A DNA stretch of 64,000 nt from Neobacillus driksii (GCF_013409995.1 NZ_JACCBX010000001.1:432932-496931); one strand, 5' to 3'. Positions 16,877 through 27,915 are shown, counted from the stretch's first letter. The notes: a model not told the origin generated them from the sequence alone. Numbers and translations are program-made.

Positions 16877-17818
16877 ATGGGACACCATCATCATCATGGA
16901 CATTCGCATGGGCACTCACATGGTCATGGACACGGTCATTCACATACAAGTAATAAAAAAGCACTGTTAAGTTCATTTATTTTGATTTCGGTTTTTATGA
17001 TTGTTGAAGTTATCGGTGGATTTTTAACCAATAGCTTAGCCTTATTATCTGATGCCGGGCATATGTTAAGTGACGCTGCAGCGCTTGGACTGAGTTTTTT
17101 CGCCATCAAGCTTGGGGAAAAACAGGTGTCACAGGAAAAAACGTACGGATACAAGCGTTTTGAAATTATTGCGGCGGCTTTAAATGGGATTACCCTAATC
17201 GTCATTTCCTTATATATTTTTTATGAAGCATTACAACGATTCTTTGCTCCGCCTGAAGTTCAAAGTACGGGAATGTTAATGATCTCGATTACAGGATTAG
17301 TAGTGAACATTATCGCCGCTTGTATTTTAATGAGCGGTGATAGGGATGATAATCTCAATGTTCGAAGTGCCTTCTTACATGTGCTGGGGGATATGCTCGG
17401 ATCGGTCGGAGCCATAGTCGCTGCCTTGCTGATTATGTTTTTCGGCTGGACGATTGCGGATCCAATAGCGAGTGTCATTGTCGCTGTATTAATCATTATT
17501 AGTGGTTTCCGTGTTACAAAGGATTCTTTCCATATTCTAATGGAGGGTGCACCGACACAAATCGATATTCATCAGGTTAAAGAGGCACTTAGTAAAATCC
17601 CATTAGTAAAGGAAGTTCATGATTTACACATTTGGACAATAACTTCCGGATATCCAGTATTGAGCTGCCATATTACCATTTTAAATGACGCAATCCATGA
17701 CGACATTCTCGCTCGATCACAAAAAATACTTCATGATGAATTTCACATTGAACATAGTACAATTCAAGTTGAAAAGGCGGAAGTTGGCTGCCCTAGCCCG
17801 CATGGAACATGTAACTAA
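16877..17818 (+). CDS. czcD: Cation diffusion facilitator (Zn/Cd efflux, CzcD-like)
   Basis: A 313-residue exporter with a His-rich N-terminus (residues ~3-25, alternating HG/HS), six membrane helices (~30-215) and a cytoplasmic C-terminal domain (~215-300). The metal site residues are seen as HMLSDA in helix 2 and HVLGDMLGS in helix 5, the HD/HD pattern of zinc-type CDFs, which exchange Zn2+ or Cd2+ for protons. The start at 16877 is chosen since GGGAGAG lies 6 bases before this ATG; the in-frame TTG at 16862 is inside that site. It is controlled by the upstream ArsR repressor. The His-rich head is native, not a tag. Confidence 0.93.
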   Translation: MGHHHHHGHSHGHSHGHGHGHSHTSNKKALLSSFILISVFMIVEVIGGFLTNSLALLSDAGHMLSDAAALGLSFFAIKLGEKQVSQEKTYGYKRFEIIAAALNGITLIVISLYIFYEALQRFFAPPEVQSTGMLMISITGLVVNIIAACILMSGDRDDNLNVRSAFLHVLGDMLGSVGAIVAALLIMFFGWTIADPIASVIVAVLIIISGFRVTKDSFHILMEGAPTQIDIHQVKEALSKIPLVKEVHDLHIWTITSGYPVLSCHITILNDAIHDDILARSQKILHDEFHIEHSTIQVEKAEVGCPSPHGTCN

Positions 17819-17901
17819 AGATATTCGATAAGTTTTTGTTGCAATTTTGTGAATTAATTTCTAAAATATATACACAGTAATGTATGAATGAGGTGGACCC
17901 A

Positions 17902-18135
17902 TTGGCTATTGAATATATATCGGCATTTATATTGCCTGGTTTACTCGTATTGCTATTTACTCGGGTCACATACAATCGGATCATTGGCCTTGCCTTAACC
18001 GTTGGACTCATTGCTGCTTCTGTGTATAAAGGCTATACGAACAATTTCCTGCTGATTGTGGTCGATGCTTTTTCGCTTACAGCTGGATTTTGGCTGGCTG
18101 CAAAAATGAAACCACGAGTTTTTAAAAAAACGTAA
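17902..18135 (+). CDS. csbA: Small membrane protein CsbA
   Basis: A 77-residue protein with two or three hydrophobic segments and a basic tail (KMKPRVFKKT). Length and position directly before uvrB match CsbA of B. subtilis, a sigma-B-controlled general-stress gene of unknown function. The TTG start at 17902 lies 5 bases after AGGTGG; the upstream ATG 17884 would leave the ribosome site inside the gene. I do not see a clear sigma-B promoter in the short upstream gap. Confidence 0.85.
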   Translation: MAIEYISAFILPGLLVLLFTRVTYNRIIGLALTVGLIAASVYKGYTNNFLLIVVDAFSLTAGFWLAAKMKPRVFKKT

Positions 18136-18154
18136 ACACTCAACTTAGATGTTT

Positions 18155-18190
18155 AAGTCTGTCAATCAATGGCAGGCTTTTTTTGTCTTT
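18155..18190 (+). terminator. Terminator of csbA
   Basis: AAGTCTGTC / GGCAGGCTT (G-U pairs) with a 7-base loop, then a T-run. It separates csbA from uvrBA. Confidence 0.75.
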
Positions 18191-18244
18191 TGCGTAGTAA
18201 AATAGCAGTTTAATATGTGTGAAATCTAAATTCTATAACGAAAT

Positions 18245-18258
18245 CGAATGTTCGTTCG
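18245..18258. promoter_or_regulatory. LexA (DinR) box of uvrBA
   Basis: CGAATGTTCGTTCG matches the Bacillus LexA consensus CGAAC-N4-GTTCG at nearly all positions. It lies about 35 bases before an extended -10 (TG-T-TAGAAT, 18291-18296). This indicates SOS control of uvrBA. Confidence 0.75.
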
Positions 18259-18392
18259 CATATTAGTGGTTTGTTTTGGGGGAATTGTGTTAGAATGATA
18301 CTATTAGAAATTCAGGATACATTTTCTAGCACCATCCCGGCCAGAAGCAAGTCCATAAGTTAGAAAATGATTATTTTTCGGGAGGGAAATCA

Positions 18393-20372
18393 GTGAAAGA
18401 TCAATTTGAATTAGTTTCGAAATACTCACCTCAGGGAGACCAGCCTGAAGCGATTCGACAGTTAGTTCAAGGAATAAATGATAATAAGCGCTATCAAACA
18501 TTATTGGGTGCCACTGGAACAGGTAAGACGTTTACTGTTTCAAACGTGATAAAGGAAGTAAACAAGCCGACACTCGTTATCGCTCATAATAAAACATTAG
18601 CAGGTCAGCTATACAGCGAGTTTAAGGAATTTTTTCCAAATAACGCTGTTGAGTATTTTGTTAGTTACTACGATTACTTTCAACCAGAAGCCTATGTGCC
18701 TTCGACAGATACATTTATTGAAAAAGACTCAAGTATCAATGATGAAATTGATAAACTTCGGCACTCTGCAACATCCGCCTTATTTGAGCGGAAAGATGTT
18801 ATTATCATCGCCAGTGTATCATGTATATACGGTCTCGGATCACCTGAAGAATACCGAGAAATGGTGCTGTCACTAAGGACAGGTATGGAGATTGAACGTA
18901 ACCAGCTGCTGCATCGTTTGGTTGATATTCAATATGAAAGAAATGATATTGATTTTAAACGTGGTACGTTCCGCGTTCGTGGTGACGTGGTCGAAATATT
19001 CCCAGTATCACGGGATGAGCATTGTGTTCGCGTAGAATTTTTTGGCGATGAAGTAGATCGTATTCGTGAAGTCGACGCCTTAACAGGGGAAATCATCGGC
19101 GAACGTGAGCATATCGCAATTTTTCCAGCATCCCACTTCGTTACGAGAGAAGAAAAAATGAGAGTTGCCATTGAGAACATTGAAAAAGAACTCGAGGAAC
19201 GCTTAGAGGAGCTTCGTGAAGATAATAAATTGCTTGAAGCACAGCGCATCGAACAAAGGACACGTTATGATCTTGAAATGATGCGTGAGATGGGCTTCTG
19301 TTCAGGGATTGAAAACTACTCACGTCATTTGACATTGAGACCTGCTGGTTCCACACCGTATACGCTTCTCGATTATTTTCCAAAAGATTTTCTCTTGGTC
19401 GTGGATGAATCACATGTTACCCTGCCACAAGTAAGGGGTATGTTTAATGGTGATAGGGCCCGGAAACAGGTGCTGGTTGACCACGGCTTTCGTCTGCCAT
19501 CCGCGCTTGATAACCGGCCATTGACCTTTGATGAATTTGAAAAACATATTCACAATGCCATCTTTGTCTCGGCAACACCAGGTCCGTTTGAGCTTGAGCA
19601 TACTCCGGAAATGATTCAACAAATCATCCGACCAACAGGGTTATTGGACCCAACGATAGAAGTCCGTCCGATAGAGGGACAAATCGATGACATTATTGGA
19701 GAAATTCAGGAGCGAATCAAGAAAAATGAACGGGTGCTTATTACAACGCTGACAAAGAAAATGTCAGAAGACTTAACGGACTATTTAAAAGAAATAGGTA
19801 TTAAAGTCCAATATTTGCATTCAGAAGTGAAAACACTTGAACGGATTGAAATTATTCGCGAACTGCGGCTCGGTAAGTATGATGTTCTCGTCGGAATAAA
19901 CCTGCTTAGAGAAGGGCTGGATATTCCTGAGGTTTCATTGATTACAATTCTCGATGCCGATAAAGAAGGCTTTCTTCGTTCAGAACGTTCATTAATTCAA
20001 ACCATCGGACGTGCTGCCCGTAATGCCAATGGGCATGTCATCTTGTATGCGGACAAAATAACCAATTCGATGGAAATCGCGATAAATGTAACAAGAGAGC
20101 GCCGTAAAATACAGGAAGAATACAATAAAAAGCACGGGATTACGCCTATGACCATTCAAAAAGGAATTCGTGAGGCCATTCGTGCTACGCATGCTGCCGA
20201 AGAACAGGAAGAATACAAACCTGCAGCTTCTTTCGGTAAGATGTCGAAGAAGGAAAGAGATAAGTTAATTGCAACCATGGAAAAAGAAATGAAGGAAGAA
20301 GCAAAAGCGCTTAATTTTGAGCGTGCTGCTGAGCTTCGTGATTTATTATTAGAGTTAAAAGCGGAAGGATGA
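18393..20372 (+). CDS. uvrB: Excinuclease ABC subunit UvrB
   Basis: A 659-residue DNA damage-verification helicase-like ATPase of nucleotide excision repair; it is loaded by UvrA and recruits UvrC. Walker A is GATGTGKT (residues 39-46), the beta-hairpin region [11 protein letters not shown] follows near 90-100, motif VI includes QTIGRAARN, and the UVR domain ([11 protein letters not shown]) is at the C-terminus. GTG start, with GGGAGGG upstream. The uvrA gene follows after 7 bases, and a LexA box precedes the pair. Confidence 0.98.
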   Translation: MKDQFELVSKYSPQGDQPEAIRQLVQGINDNKRYQTLLGATGTGKTFTVSNVIKEVNKPTLVIAHNKTLAGQLYSEFKEFFPNNAVEYFVSYYDYFQPEAYVPSTDTFIEKDSSINDEIDKLRHSATSALFERKDVIIIASVSCIYGLGSPEEYREMVLSLRTGMEIERNQLLHRLVDIQYERNDIDFKRGTFRVRGDVVEIFPVSRDEHCVRVEFFGDEVDRIREVDALTGEIIGEREHIAIFPASHFVTREEKMRVAIENIEKELEERLEELREDNKLLEAQRIEQRTRYDLEMMREMGFCSGIENYSRHLTLRPAGSTPYTLLDYFPKDFLLVVDESHVTLPQVRGMFNGDRARKQVLVDHGFRLPSALDNRPLTFDEFEKHIHNAIFVSATPGPFELEHTPEMIQQIIRPTGLLDPTIEVRPIEGQIDDIIGEIQERIKKNERVLITTLTKKMSEDLTDYLKEIGIKVQYLHSEVKTLERIEIIRELRLGKYDVLVGINLLREGLDIPEVSLITILDADKEGFLRSERSLIQTIGRAARNANGHVILYADKITNSMEIAINVTRERRKIQEEYNKKHGITPMTIQKGIREAIRATHAAEEQEEYKPAASFGKMSKKERDKLIATMEKEMKEEAKALNFERAAELRDLLLELKAEG

Positions 20373-20379
20373 CGTAACC

Positions 20380-23256
20380 ATGGCGATGGATAAATTGATT
20401 GTTAAAGGCGCCAGAGCCCATAACTTAAAAAATATAGATGTCACCATTCCGAGAGATAAGCTTGTTGTTTTAACGGGACTTTCTGGTTCTGGAAAGTCCT
20501 CACTTGCTTTTGATACGATTTACGCAGAAGGGCAGCGGCGCTATGTTGAATCACTGTCTGCCTACGCAAGACAATTCTTAGGGCAGATGGATAAGCCAGA
20601 TGTTGATTCCATTGAAGGATTATCGCCAGCGATTTCAATCGATCAGAAAACAACAAGCCGGAACCCCCGTTCAACGGTAGGGACGGTGACGGAAATTTAT
20701 GATTATTTGCGATTACTTTTTGCCCGTGTAGGCAGACCAACTTGTCCCATCCATAATATCGAAATCTCCTCTCAAACGATTGAACAAATGGTAGACCGAA
20801 TCATGGAATATTCTGAGCGGACAAAAATGCAAATTCTTGCACCAGTCGTTTCTGGACGAAAAGGAATGCATGTTAAAGTTTTGGAGGATATAAAAAAACA
20901 AGGATTCGTTCGTGTTCGGGTTAACGGTGAAATGCTTGATCTTGGTGATGAAATTGTTCTCGATAAGAACAAAAAGCATTCCATTGAAGTTGTTATCGAT
21001 CGTATTGTCGTGAAAGAGGGCATTACTGCAAGAGTTGCTGACTCTCTTGAAACCGCATTACGGCTTGGAGAAGGTAAGGTAATTGTCGATGTCATTGGTG
21101 AAGAAGAACTTCTTTTCAGTGAAAATCATGCATGTCCTCTTTGTGGGTTTTCAATAGGAGAGTTAGAACCACGGATGTTTTCATTCAATAGCCCTTTTGG
21201 TGCATGTCCTGAATGTGATGGGCTTGGGTCGAAGCTTGAGGTAGATGTTGACCTTGTAATTCCAAATAAGGAATTAACATTGAAACAGCATGCCATTGCT
21301 CCATGGGAGCCAACTAGCTCGCAATATTATCCGCACCTACTTGAAGCAGTTTGCAATCATTATGGTATTGATATGGACATGCCATTTAAAGATATTCCTC
21401 AACACCTTATCGAAAAAGTTCTTTATGGCTCTAAGGGTGACAAAATCTATTTCCGTTATGAAAATGATTTTGGGCAGATCCGCGAGGGACATATTGAGTT
21501 TGAGGGGGTCATTCGTAACGTAGAACGCCGTTATAAAGAGACCAGCTCTGATTGGATTCGAGAGCAAATGGAGAAATACATGGGTGAGCAGCCTTGCCAA
21601 GTCTGTAAAGGTCATCGTCTGAAGAAGGAAACTTTAGCAGTGTTAATTTCTGGCCGCCATATTTCTCATGTAACAGAGTTATCAATCGAAGAAGCGAATA
21701 GCTTTTTCAGTCAACTAACGTTAACCGAGAAGGAAACGCAAATTGCTAAATTAATTTTAAATGAAATTAACGAGCGCCTCGGCTTTCTAATGAATGTTGG
21801 ACTGGATTATTTAAGTCTAGGTCGTGCCGCTGGGACACTTTCCGGCGGAGAAGCACAACGGATTCGTTTGGCAACTCAAATCGGTTCAAAGTTAACGGGA
21901 GTTCTTTACATTTTAGATGAACCATCCATTGGACTTCATCAGCGTGACAATGACCGCTTAATTGGAACACTTCAAAATATGCGTGATATTGGCAACACGT
22001 TGATTGTGGTGGAACACGATGAAGACACCATGCTTGCGGCCGATTATTTAATCGATATTGGACCAGGAGCCGGGGTGCACGGAGGGCAAATCATTTCAGC
22101 AGGTTCACCTCAAGAAGTAATGACCGACCCTAATTCATTAACGGGCCAGTATCTATCGGGTAAAAAGTTTATTCCGCTGCCAATCGAACGTCGTAAGCCT
22201 GATGGAAGGTATATCGAAATAAAGGGTGCCGCTGAAAACAATTTACGAAATGTCAATGTGAAGATTCCACTAGGGATGTTTATCGCTGTAACGGGTGTTT
22301 CTGGATCAGGGAAAAGTACCTTAATCAATGAAATCCTTCTTAAATCACTATCCCAAAAGCTTAACCGCGCTAAAACAAAGCCCGGTGAACATAAGGACAT
22401 CGTGGGGATGGAGTATTTAGACAAGGTAATTGATATTGACCAATCACCAATTGGCAGAACACCTCGTTCTAATCCGGCAACCTACACGGGAGTATTTGAT
22501 GATATCCGTGATTTGTTTTCTACCACGAACGAAGCAAAGGTCCGAGGTTATAAAAAAGGACGATTTAGCTTTAATGTGAAGGGCGGCCGCTGCGAGGCAT
22601 GCCGCGGTGATGGAATTATCAAAATTGAAATGCATTTTCTGCCTGACGTTTATGTGCCATGTGAGGTCTGCCATGGCAAACGCTATAATCGTGAAACGCT
22701 GGAAGTGAAGTATAAAGGAAAGAGTATCTCTGAAATTCTTGATATGACAGTCGAAGCGGCGGTAGAGTTTTTTGAGAATGTTCCTAAGATTAGCCGAAAG
22801 CTGCAAACCATTAAAGATGTTGGTTTAGGTTATATTACTCTCGGTCAACCTGCTACCACTTTATCCGGTGGGGAAGCACAGCGTGTGAAGCTGGCTTCTG
22901 AGCTTCATAAACGTTCTAACGGAAAGTCGTTCTACATCTTAGACGAACCAACAACAGGACTTCATGTCGACGATATTTCTAGATTATTAGTCGTCCTCCA
23001 GCGTCTTGTTGAAAATGGTGACACCGTTTTGGTTATTGAGCACAACCTAGATGTCATTAAAGCAACAGATCATATTATTGATCTCGGGCCAGAAGGTGGA
23101 GACAAAGGCGGAACTATTGTCGCTACAGGAACACCAGAAAAAGTGGCGGAAGTACCTGCATCTTATACAGGCAGATACTTAAAACCAATCCTAGAGCGTG
23201 ACCGGTTACGAATGAAAGAACAAATACACGAAAAAGAAACCATCGGAAAAAGCTAA
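20380..23256 (+). CDS. uvrA: Excinuclease ABC subunit UvrA
   Basis: A 958-residue DNA damage sensor with two ABC ATPase modules. It shows two Walker A motifs (GLSGSGKS near 33 and GVSGSGKS near 640), two LSGGEAQR signatures and zinc-finger cysteines (CPLCGF...CPECDG near 250-280; CEACRGDG...CEVCHGKR near 740-765). It patrols DNA with UvrB. AAGGATGACG lies before the ATG; a second in-frame ATG at 20386 is possible. It is co-transcribed with uvrB. Confidence 0.98.
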   Translation: MAMDKLIVKGARAHNLKNIDVTIPRDKLVVLTGLSGSGKSSLAFDTIYAEGQRRYVESLSAYARQFLGQMDKPDVDSIEGLSPAISIDQKTTSRNPRSTVGTVTEIYDYLRLLFARVGRPTCPIHNIEISSQTIEQMVDRIMEYSERTKMQILAPVVSGRKGMHVKVLEDIKKQGFVRVRVNGEMLDLGDEIVLDKNKKHSIEVVIDRIVVKEGITARVADSLETALRLGEGKVIVDVIGEEELLFSENHACPLCGFSIGELEPRMFSFNSPFGACPECDGLGSKLEVDVDLVIPNKELTLKQHAIAPWEPTSSQYYPHLLEAVCNHYGIDMDMPFKDIPQHLIEKVLYGSKGDKIYFRYENDFGQIREGHIEFEGVIRNVERRYKETSSDWIREQMEKYMGEQPCQVCKGHRLKKETLAVLISGRHISHVTELSIEEANSFFSQLTLTEKETQIAKLILNEINERLGFLMNVGLDYLSLGRAAGTLSGGEAQRIRLATQIGSKLTGVLYILDEPSIGLHQRDNDRLIGTLQNMRDIGNTLIVVEHDEDTMLAADYLIDIGPGAGVHGGQIISAGSPQEVMTDPNSLTGQYLSGKKFIPLPIERRKPDGRYIEIKGAAENNLRNVNVKIPLGMFIAVTGVSGSGKSTLINEILLKSLSQKLNRAKTKPGEHKDIVGMEYLDKVIDIDQSPIGRTPRSNPATYTGVFDDIRDLFSTTNEAKVRGYKKGRFSFNVKGGRCEACRGDGIIKIEMHFLPDVYVPCEVCHGKRYNRETLEVKYKGKSISEILDMTVEAAVEFFENVPKISRKLQTIKDVGLGYITLGQPATTLSGGEAQRVKLASELHKRSNGKSFYILDEPTTGLHVDDISRLLVVLQRLVENGDTVLVIEHNLDVIKATDHIIDLGPEGGDKGGTIVATGTPEKVAEVPASYTGRYLKPILERDRLRMKEQIHEKETIGKS

Positions 23257-23284
23257 AACGATTTGAGTTTTAGCTTTTTTTATT
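23249..23284 (+). terminator. Terminator of uvrBA
   Basis: AAAGCTAAAA / TTTTAGCTTT stem overlapping the uvrA stop, followed by a T-run. Confidence 0.8.
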
Positions 23285-23344
23285 GTAAAAAATTTGAATC
23301 TTTCTCTACTTCTATACGTAAATAACGAGTAAGGGGAGTGATGA

Positions 23345-23665
23345 ATGATGGATACAAGAAAAGTTCTTTCAGGATTAAGTTACTTTAGTATTTTCTTTGC
23401 AGGAATTCTTTTTCCATTGGTTGTCATGTTAGCTTCTGGGGATAATGTAACAAAAAGCCATGCGAAAAAAGCATTTATCTCTCATTTAATACCGCTAATT
23501 CCAGCACCACTGCTACTCTTCGCTATCTTTAGTGATATAAATACCATTAACACTGAAGGAATACCTGTTTTTACACTTGTGACAGCTGGGATTATGGTTT
23601 TAGTTAGTCTAACTGTCACTATCTGGAATGTGATAAAAGGCGTAAAAGCATTGATGATGGAATAG
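23345..23665 (+). CDS. Small membrane protein, DUF4870-like
   Basis: A 106-residue protein with three predicted membrane helices and the HAKKAFISHLI segment seen in DUF4870-type proteins. Function is unknown. It starts after AGGGGAG and is followed 35 bases later by yvlB. Together with yvlB and yvlD it resembles the yvlABCD stress-response operon of B. subtilis, in which case this would be the YvlA position; I do not see a yvlC (PspC) gene. A start at 23348 is equally possible. Confidence 0.7.
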   Translation: MMDTRKVLSGLSYFSIFFAGILFPLVVMLASGDNVTKSHAKKAFISHLIPLIPAPLLLFAIFSDINTINTEGIPVFTLVTAGIMVLVSLTVTIWNVIKGVKALMME

Positions 23666-23700
23666 GATTTTAAAGAATACATTTATTGGGGTGAGTATTA

Positions 23701-24816
23701 ATGAAGGAAGAGCGTAAAAGGATATTAAAGATGGTGGAAGAAGGAAAGCTGAATGTTGACGAAGCGTTGACTTTATTAGAGGAGCTTGAAAAAGCGGGTC
23801 AAACGATGGAACAAAAACAGGAACCAATTGCTCAAGAAATTTCAACTGCATTCAAATTTGAAGAGGCAAAAAAAGAAGAGTCGGTGCATAACAAAGTTCA
23901 CTCCACAAAGGAAAAGATATTTGATTTTGTCGACACAGCCTTGAAAAAAATTAAGGATCTTGATTTTGATTTGAATTTCGGTCATTCCGTAGAGATTTCA
24001 CACATCTTTCATCAAGGCGATGTATACTTACGTGATATGGATATTGACCTTGCAAACGGGTCGCTTAAACTGGTTCCTTGGGACCAAAATGATGTGAGGA
24101 TCGAGTGTCAGGCAAAAGTTTACCGTGTAGAAAACGCTGAGCAAGCCCGGGAGAACTTTTTGAAGGATGTTATGTTTGCGATAGATGGTCAAAAATTACG
24201 GTTCATGACACAGCAAAAATGGATGAAGGTCGACGCGGTGGTTTATGTTCCTCAGGCAGAATATGAACGGGTTCGAGTTAGGTTGTTTAATGGTCCGATA
24301 TCCGGTGAAGAATTAACAATTAGTGATCTTCGTATGAAAACCGCTAATGGAAAAATTGAGCTTTCACGCTTAAATGGAAAAAAGGCAGAAGTCGAAACAG
24401 CGAATGGCCATATTACATTGCAAACCAGCACGATTGATCATCTTGAGGTAGAAACGATCAACGGTGCCATTAAGCTTGATGGTGATTTTAGAAAGGTTGA
24501 AACACAGACATTAAATGGGAATACTACCTATAACCTAACCGGAAATCGTTGTGAATTGATTGCAGCAAAAGCAACTACCGGAGGGGTTGATTTGTTTATT
24601 CCCGATGGAGTGGCGGCAAGCGGTGAGTTAAAGACAAATCTTGGCGGCTTCAATATTAAGCTTGATGGAATACAGGTTCTTGAGGAAAAAAGTGAAATCG
24701 TTCAAAAATTGCTTCGCTTTCAATCGGTTCATCATCCTGACGGCATGTTAAAGATATTTGTCGATACAAAAACTGGATCTATTACACTTCATAAATCTGA
24801 TGAGGTAACCAATTAA
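23701..24816 (+). CDS. yvlB: YvlB-like envelope-stress protein (DUF4097)
   Basis: A 371-residue protein with an N-terminal ~35-residue helical domain (EERKRILKMVEEGKLNVDEA, the YvlB/LiaX-type head), a charged linker, and a long repetitive beta-solenoid adhesin-like domain (DUF4097, residues ~100-360: runs of ANGKIEL, ANGHITL, INGAIKL, LNGNTTY). It has no signal peptide or membrane helix. Homologues belong to cell-envelope stress regulons; the mechanism is unclear. Its stop is 15 bases before yvlD. Confidence 0.82.
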   Translation: MKEERKRILKMVEEGKLNVDEALTLLEELEKAGQTMEQKQEPIAQEISTAFKFEEAKKEESVHNKVHSTKEKIFDFVDTALKKIKDLDFDLNFGHSVEISHIFHQGDVYLRDMDIDLANGSLKLVPWDQNDVRIECQAKVYRVENAEQARENFLKDVMFAIDGQKLRFMTQQKWMKVDAVVYVPQAEYERVRVRLFNGPISGEELTISDLRMKTANGKIELSRLNGKKAEVETANGHITLQTSTIDHLEVETINGAIKLDGDFRKVETQTLNGNTTYNLTGNRCELIAAKATTGGVDLFIPDGVAASGELKTNLGGFNIKLDGIQVLEEKSEIVQKLLRFQSVHHPDGMLKIFVDTKTGSITLHKSDEVTN

Positions 24817-24831
24817 CAGGAGACATGATAA

Positions 24832-25191
24832 ATGAAATGGTTGATAGGAATCTTAATAAATGCGGTATTGTTCATGGCAATAGCAGGCTATTTTTCTGAG
24901 AGTTTTGTACTAGAAGGCTTTGCCGCGGCAATTGGCGCAAGCTTTTTACTTTCCATCATAAATATCATCGTCCGCCCGATTCTAGTTATTTTAACCTTAC
25001 CTGCAACAGTTTTAACATTAGGTTTTTTTCTGTTTGTCATTAATGCATTCACCTTAGAAATAACCGATTACTTAATGGGTGATTCCTTTGAAATCGCAGG
25101 ATTTGGTATGGCGCTGCTTGCTGCAGTTATTATGTCGATTGTAACGCTCGTTCTGAATAAAACAATCCTTAAATCCTCCAAGGAAAAATAG
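24832..25191 (+). CDS. yvlD: YvlD-like four-helix membrane protein (phage holin family 4)
   Basis: A 119-residue protein with four hydrophobic segments and the NIIVRPILVILTLPATVLTLG motif of the YvlD/DUF360 group. The phage-holin-4 label is a family name only; no prophage context is seen. It follows yvlB in an operon with CAGGAGA before the ATG, and ends at a bidirectional terminator shared with the convergent nag operon. Confidence 0.85.
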   Translation: MKWLIGILINAVLFMAIAGYFSESFVLEGFAAAIGASFLLSIINIIVRPILVILTLPATVLTLGFFLFVINAFTLEITDYLMGDSFEIAGFGMALLAAVIMSIVTLVLNKTILKSSKEK

Positions 25192-25195
25192 TAGA

Positions 25196-25222
25196 AGCAA
25201 ATGGTCAGACCATTTGCTTTTT
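25196..25222. terminator. Bidirectional terminator between yvlD and nagR
   Basis: A perfect 10-bp stem (AGCAAATGGT / ACCATTTGCT) with a CAG loop, T-run on the plus side and overlap with the nagR stop. It serves both converging transcripts. Confidence 0.8.
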
Positions 25223-25943
25223 AACGTTTCATCGTATGAACAAATCGATACCGGTCTGCCCGAAAAGTAGATTTAACCAACTCGAAAGGAACTTCATTTT
25301 CTAGATAAGATATTCGCTCAATCAAGAGGATGGGGTCTCCAATATTTATTCCCAGTGCTTCTGCGTCAGGACTACTGGCAATAGAAGCCTCGATCTCTTG
25401 CGTCGCTTCACTTATTGAGAGAGAGAGGTGTTCCTCAATGTATCGATAGAGAGAGAGGTTGCTGTTTTCCTCTGTCAGTCCGGGAACAAGCTCAACGGGA
25501 ATATATGCCGTTTCTAGCGCCATTGGGGCATCATCGGCTAAACGAATCCGTTTGATTTTATAAACAAAGTCATTTTCTTCCATTCTAAGGTGAGTTGCTG
25601 TTTTTTTGTCTGCAGGGATGATTTGAAAGGATAAAAGCGTGCTGCTTGGACTCATTCCCCTTGAGAGCATGTCTTCAGTAAAACTAGTCATCCCCTGAAG
25701 TTCTTGTTCTATCTTTTTCTTATTAACAAATGTTCCTCGGCCTTTTTGTCTTTTAAGATAGCCTTCCGAGACCAAATTGTTGATTGCTTGTCTAACCGTC
25801 ATGCGGCTTATTTGGAACGTTTGCGCATATTCGCGTTCGGAAGGAATGACAGCCTCTTCCATTAAAAGACCATTCTCGATTTGTTGTTTAATGTACTCTT
25901 CTAATTGATGATAGATGGGAACCGGTGAATTTTTTTTTATCAT
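25221..25943 (-). CDS. nagR: GntR/HutC-family repressor of GlcNAc use
   Basis: A 240-residue repressor with an N-terminal winged helix-turn-helix (residues ~5-72, IPSEREYAQTFQISRMTVRQAI) and a C-terminal UTRA effector domain (~90-235) that binds glucosamine-6-P or GlcNAc-6-P. This is the NagR (YvoA) architecture. It is the last gene of the nagA-nagB-nagR operon, 23 bases after nagB, with AAGGAGTG before the ATG. A NagR-type site lies in the nagA promoter, which implies autoregulation. Confidence 0.92.
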   Translation of the reverse strand: MIKKNSPVPIYHQLEEYIKQQIENGLLMEEAVIPSEREYAQTFQISRMTVRQAINNLVSEGYLKRQKGRGTFVNKKKIEQELQGMTSFTEDMLSRGMSPSSTLLSFQIIPADKKTATHLRMEENDFVYKIKRIRLADDAPMALETAYIPVELVPGLTEENSNLSLYRYIEEHLSLSISEATQEIEASIASSPDAEALGINIGDPILLIERISYLENEVPFELVKSTFRADRYRFVHTMKR

Positions 25944-25966
25944 CCAAACACTCCTTGTGAAAAGTA

Positions 25967-26692
25967 CTAGATATATTTTAACGCATCTCTATCTGCGATT
26001 ACAGTGACATTTTGGTGGTGCTTTAATGCAGAAGCAGGAAATTCTTCGCTTATATCTCCATTCATAAACTTGAGTAGTGCTTCTGCCTTTTTTTCTCCTG
26101 AAATTAGTAGAAGAATTTCCTTGCTTTCTAATATAGAAGCAATTCCCATCGTTAGCGCGTGTGTAGGCACTTCTTCAAGAGAGTTGAAAAATCTAGAATT
26201 TGCAATTCTTGTGTTTTCAGCAAGCGTGACAATATGGGTCCGGCTGGAAAAGGGTGTACCAGGTTCATTAAAACCTATATGTCCATTTTGCCCGATTCCC
26301 AGAAGTTGAAGGTCGACCCCTCCAAGCTCTTTTATTAGCTGTTCATAGCGGACGCATTCCTGTTCTAAATCATCTGCCGCTCCATTTGGAATATGCGTTT
26401 GATTTTCATTGATATCTATATGATTAAACAAATTTTGTCTCATGAAATAATGGTAACTGTTCGTGTCCTGTGCCATCAGCCCGATATATTCATCTAAATT
26501 GACAGATTTCATCTGTTGATAACTAGTCCCGTCCGCCTTATGGTCTTGGATTAAATAGTTATAAACACCCTTTGGGGTGCTCCCGGTTGCCAATCCCAGC
26601 GTCAGGCTTGGGTTAGAGCGGATTTTATCAACAATGATTTTTCCAGCCTCTACGCTCATTTCTGCATAATTTTCAGTACGTATTAGTTTCAC
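25967..26692 (-). CDS. nagB: Glucosamine-6-phosphate deaminase
   Basis: A 241-residue enzyme converting glucosamine-6-phosphate to fructose-6-phosphate and ammonia. Seen: GLATGSTPKGVY substrate loop, NLDEYIGL with the catalytic Asp, GIGQNGHIGFNEPG with the catalytic His. GTG start, with AAAAAGGGG upstream, 4 bases after the nagA stop, so translation is coupled. Together with nagA it feeds amino-sugar carbon into glycolysis. Confidence 0.96.
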   Translation of the reverse strand: MKLIRTENYAEMSVEAGKIIVDKIRSNPSLTLGLATGSTPKGVYNYLIQDHKADGTSYQQMKSVNLDEYIGLMAQDTNSYHYFMRQNLFNHIDINENQTHIPNGAADDLEQECVRYEQLIKELGGVDLQLLGIGQNGHIGFNEPGTPFSSRTHIVTLAENTRIANSRFFNSLEEVPTHALTMGIASILESKEILLLISGEKKAEALLKFMNGDISEEFPASALKHHQNVTVIADRDALKYI

Positions 26693-26696
26693 GTCA

Positions 26697-27878
26697 TTAC
26701 CCCTTTTTATATGCTATTTCCCCACGGCAGAAGGTCATTTCAACTTGATATTCATTCGATAAAATTGTAATATCGGCATCTTTCCCTACCGAAATACTGC
26801 CTTTACGGTCATAGACGTTTAATTGTTTAGCTGGATTAACACTTGCCATTTGAACAGCTTTTGATAGAGTGATCTCTGCTGCTTCTAGGATGTTCTTAAT
26901 AGAATCGTTCATTTTTAAAATACTGCCAGCCAGTGTTCCATCAGCCAGAAGAGCTTTTCCGTCTGCGACAGATACATCTTGCCCGCCAAGATCATAGACC
27001 CCGTTTTTAAGGCATTTAGCCCTCATAGCGTCTGTTATCAAAATCATGCCCTCTGTACCTTTTGCATTAATAACAAGCTTCATTACCTCGGGACGTACAT
27101 GAATCCCGTCCGCAATCAATTCAACCATTAATTCTTTAAAAATAAGGGCGGATCCTGCTACGCCCGGTTCGCGGTGGTGAATCCCGCGCATGCCATTAAA
27201 CAAGTGTGTTACCTGTTTTGCACCTGCTTGAACGGCCTTTTCCATTTCCTCGTGGACTGCATCACTGTGACCAATCGAAGCAATAACACCTGTTTCATGT
27301 AAGTAGCGTACAAAGTCTGTCCCGTTCTCTAGCTCAGGAGCCACCGTTACCAATTTAATGCTGCCTTCTGCTAGTTCCTGCCAGTGCCTAAATAATTCAA
27401 TATCAGGATCAATAATGTACTCCATCGGCTGTGCACCGGCCCGTTTTTTATTAATAAATGGTCCTTCTAAATGAACACCGAGTACTTCTGCATTACCTGG
27501 GCCATTATGACCTTTAAGAAAATGTGCTGCATTTAGTAAGGCGTTTTCAATTTTCTCATGTTTTTGGGTAATGGTTGTTGCTAAAAAGCTAGTGGTGCCT
27601 TCAGCAGGGAGTGCTTTAGATATTGTTTCTAATGCTTGTATGGTCGCATCCATTGTATCAGCGCCTGCAGCACCATGAATGTGTACATCTATAAAGCCAG
27701 GAACCACTGTTTGGTCCTCCGCAATTTCGATTTTCTTTACCGTTTTTAAATGGGAGGGAAGGGTATTAATAGAACCAATCTCTCGGATTTTTCCATCTTC
27801 TATGAAAACATAAATAGATTCTGCCACTTCATTTTCTAGGACAGCATTGCCATGAACCATTAACACTAGGCTCAACAT
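26697..27878 (-). CDS. nagA: N-acetylglucosamine-6-phosphate deacetylase
   Basis: A 393-residue amidohydrolase removing acetate from GlcNAc-6-P. It shows the PGFIDVHIHGAAG metal motif, HLEGPFI with the metal-site Glu, HLFNGM and the catalytic Asp in LITDAM. The chosen ATG 27878 has GGAG spaced 6 bases upstream; ATG 27890 is in frame but its ribosome site is too far away. First gene of the nag operon. No GlcNAc PTS gene is adjacent. Confidence 0.93.
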   Translation of the reverse strand: MLSLVLMVHGNAVLENEVAESIYVFIEDGKIREIGSINTLPSHLKTVKKIEIAEDQTVVPGFIDVHIHGAAGADTMDATIQALETISKALPAEGTTSFLATTITQKHEKIENALLNAAHFLKGHNGPGNAEVLGVHLEGPFINKKRAGAQPMEYIIDPDIELFRHWQELAEGSIKLVTVAPELENGTDFVRYLHETGVIASIGHSDAVHEEMEKAVQAGAKQVTHLFNGMRGIHHREPGVAGSALIFKELMVELIADGIHVRPEVMKLVINAKGTEGMILITDAMRAKCLKNGVYDLGGQDVSVADGKALLADGTLAGSILKMNDSIKNILEAAEITLSKAVQMASVNPAKQLNVYDRKGSISVGKDADITILSNEYQVEMTFCRGEIAYKKG

Positions 27879-27915
27879 CTTCATCTCCATTTCAAAGTAT
27901 GACCTCTATACGTTT

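Noticed and set aside
16877..16960. Cloning-tag contamination (His-rich start)
   Set aside because: Alternating HG/HS runs are common at the N-terminus of zinc-type CDF exporters.
24832..25191. Phage holin
   Set aside because: The family label derives from distant similarity; the gene sits in a yvl-type stress operon without phage genes.
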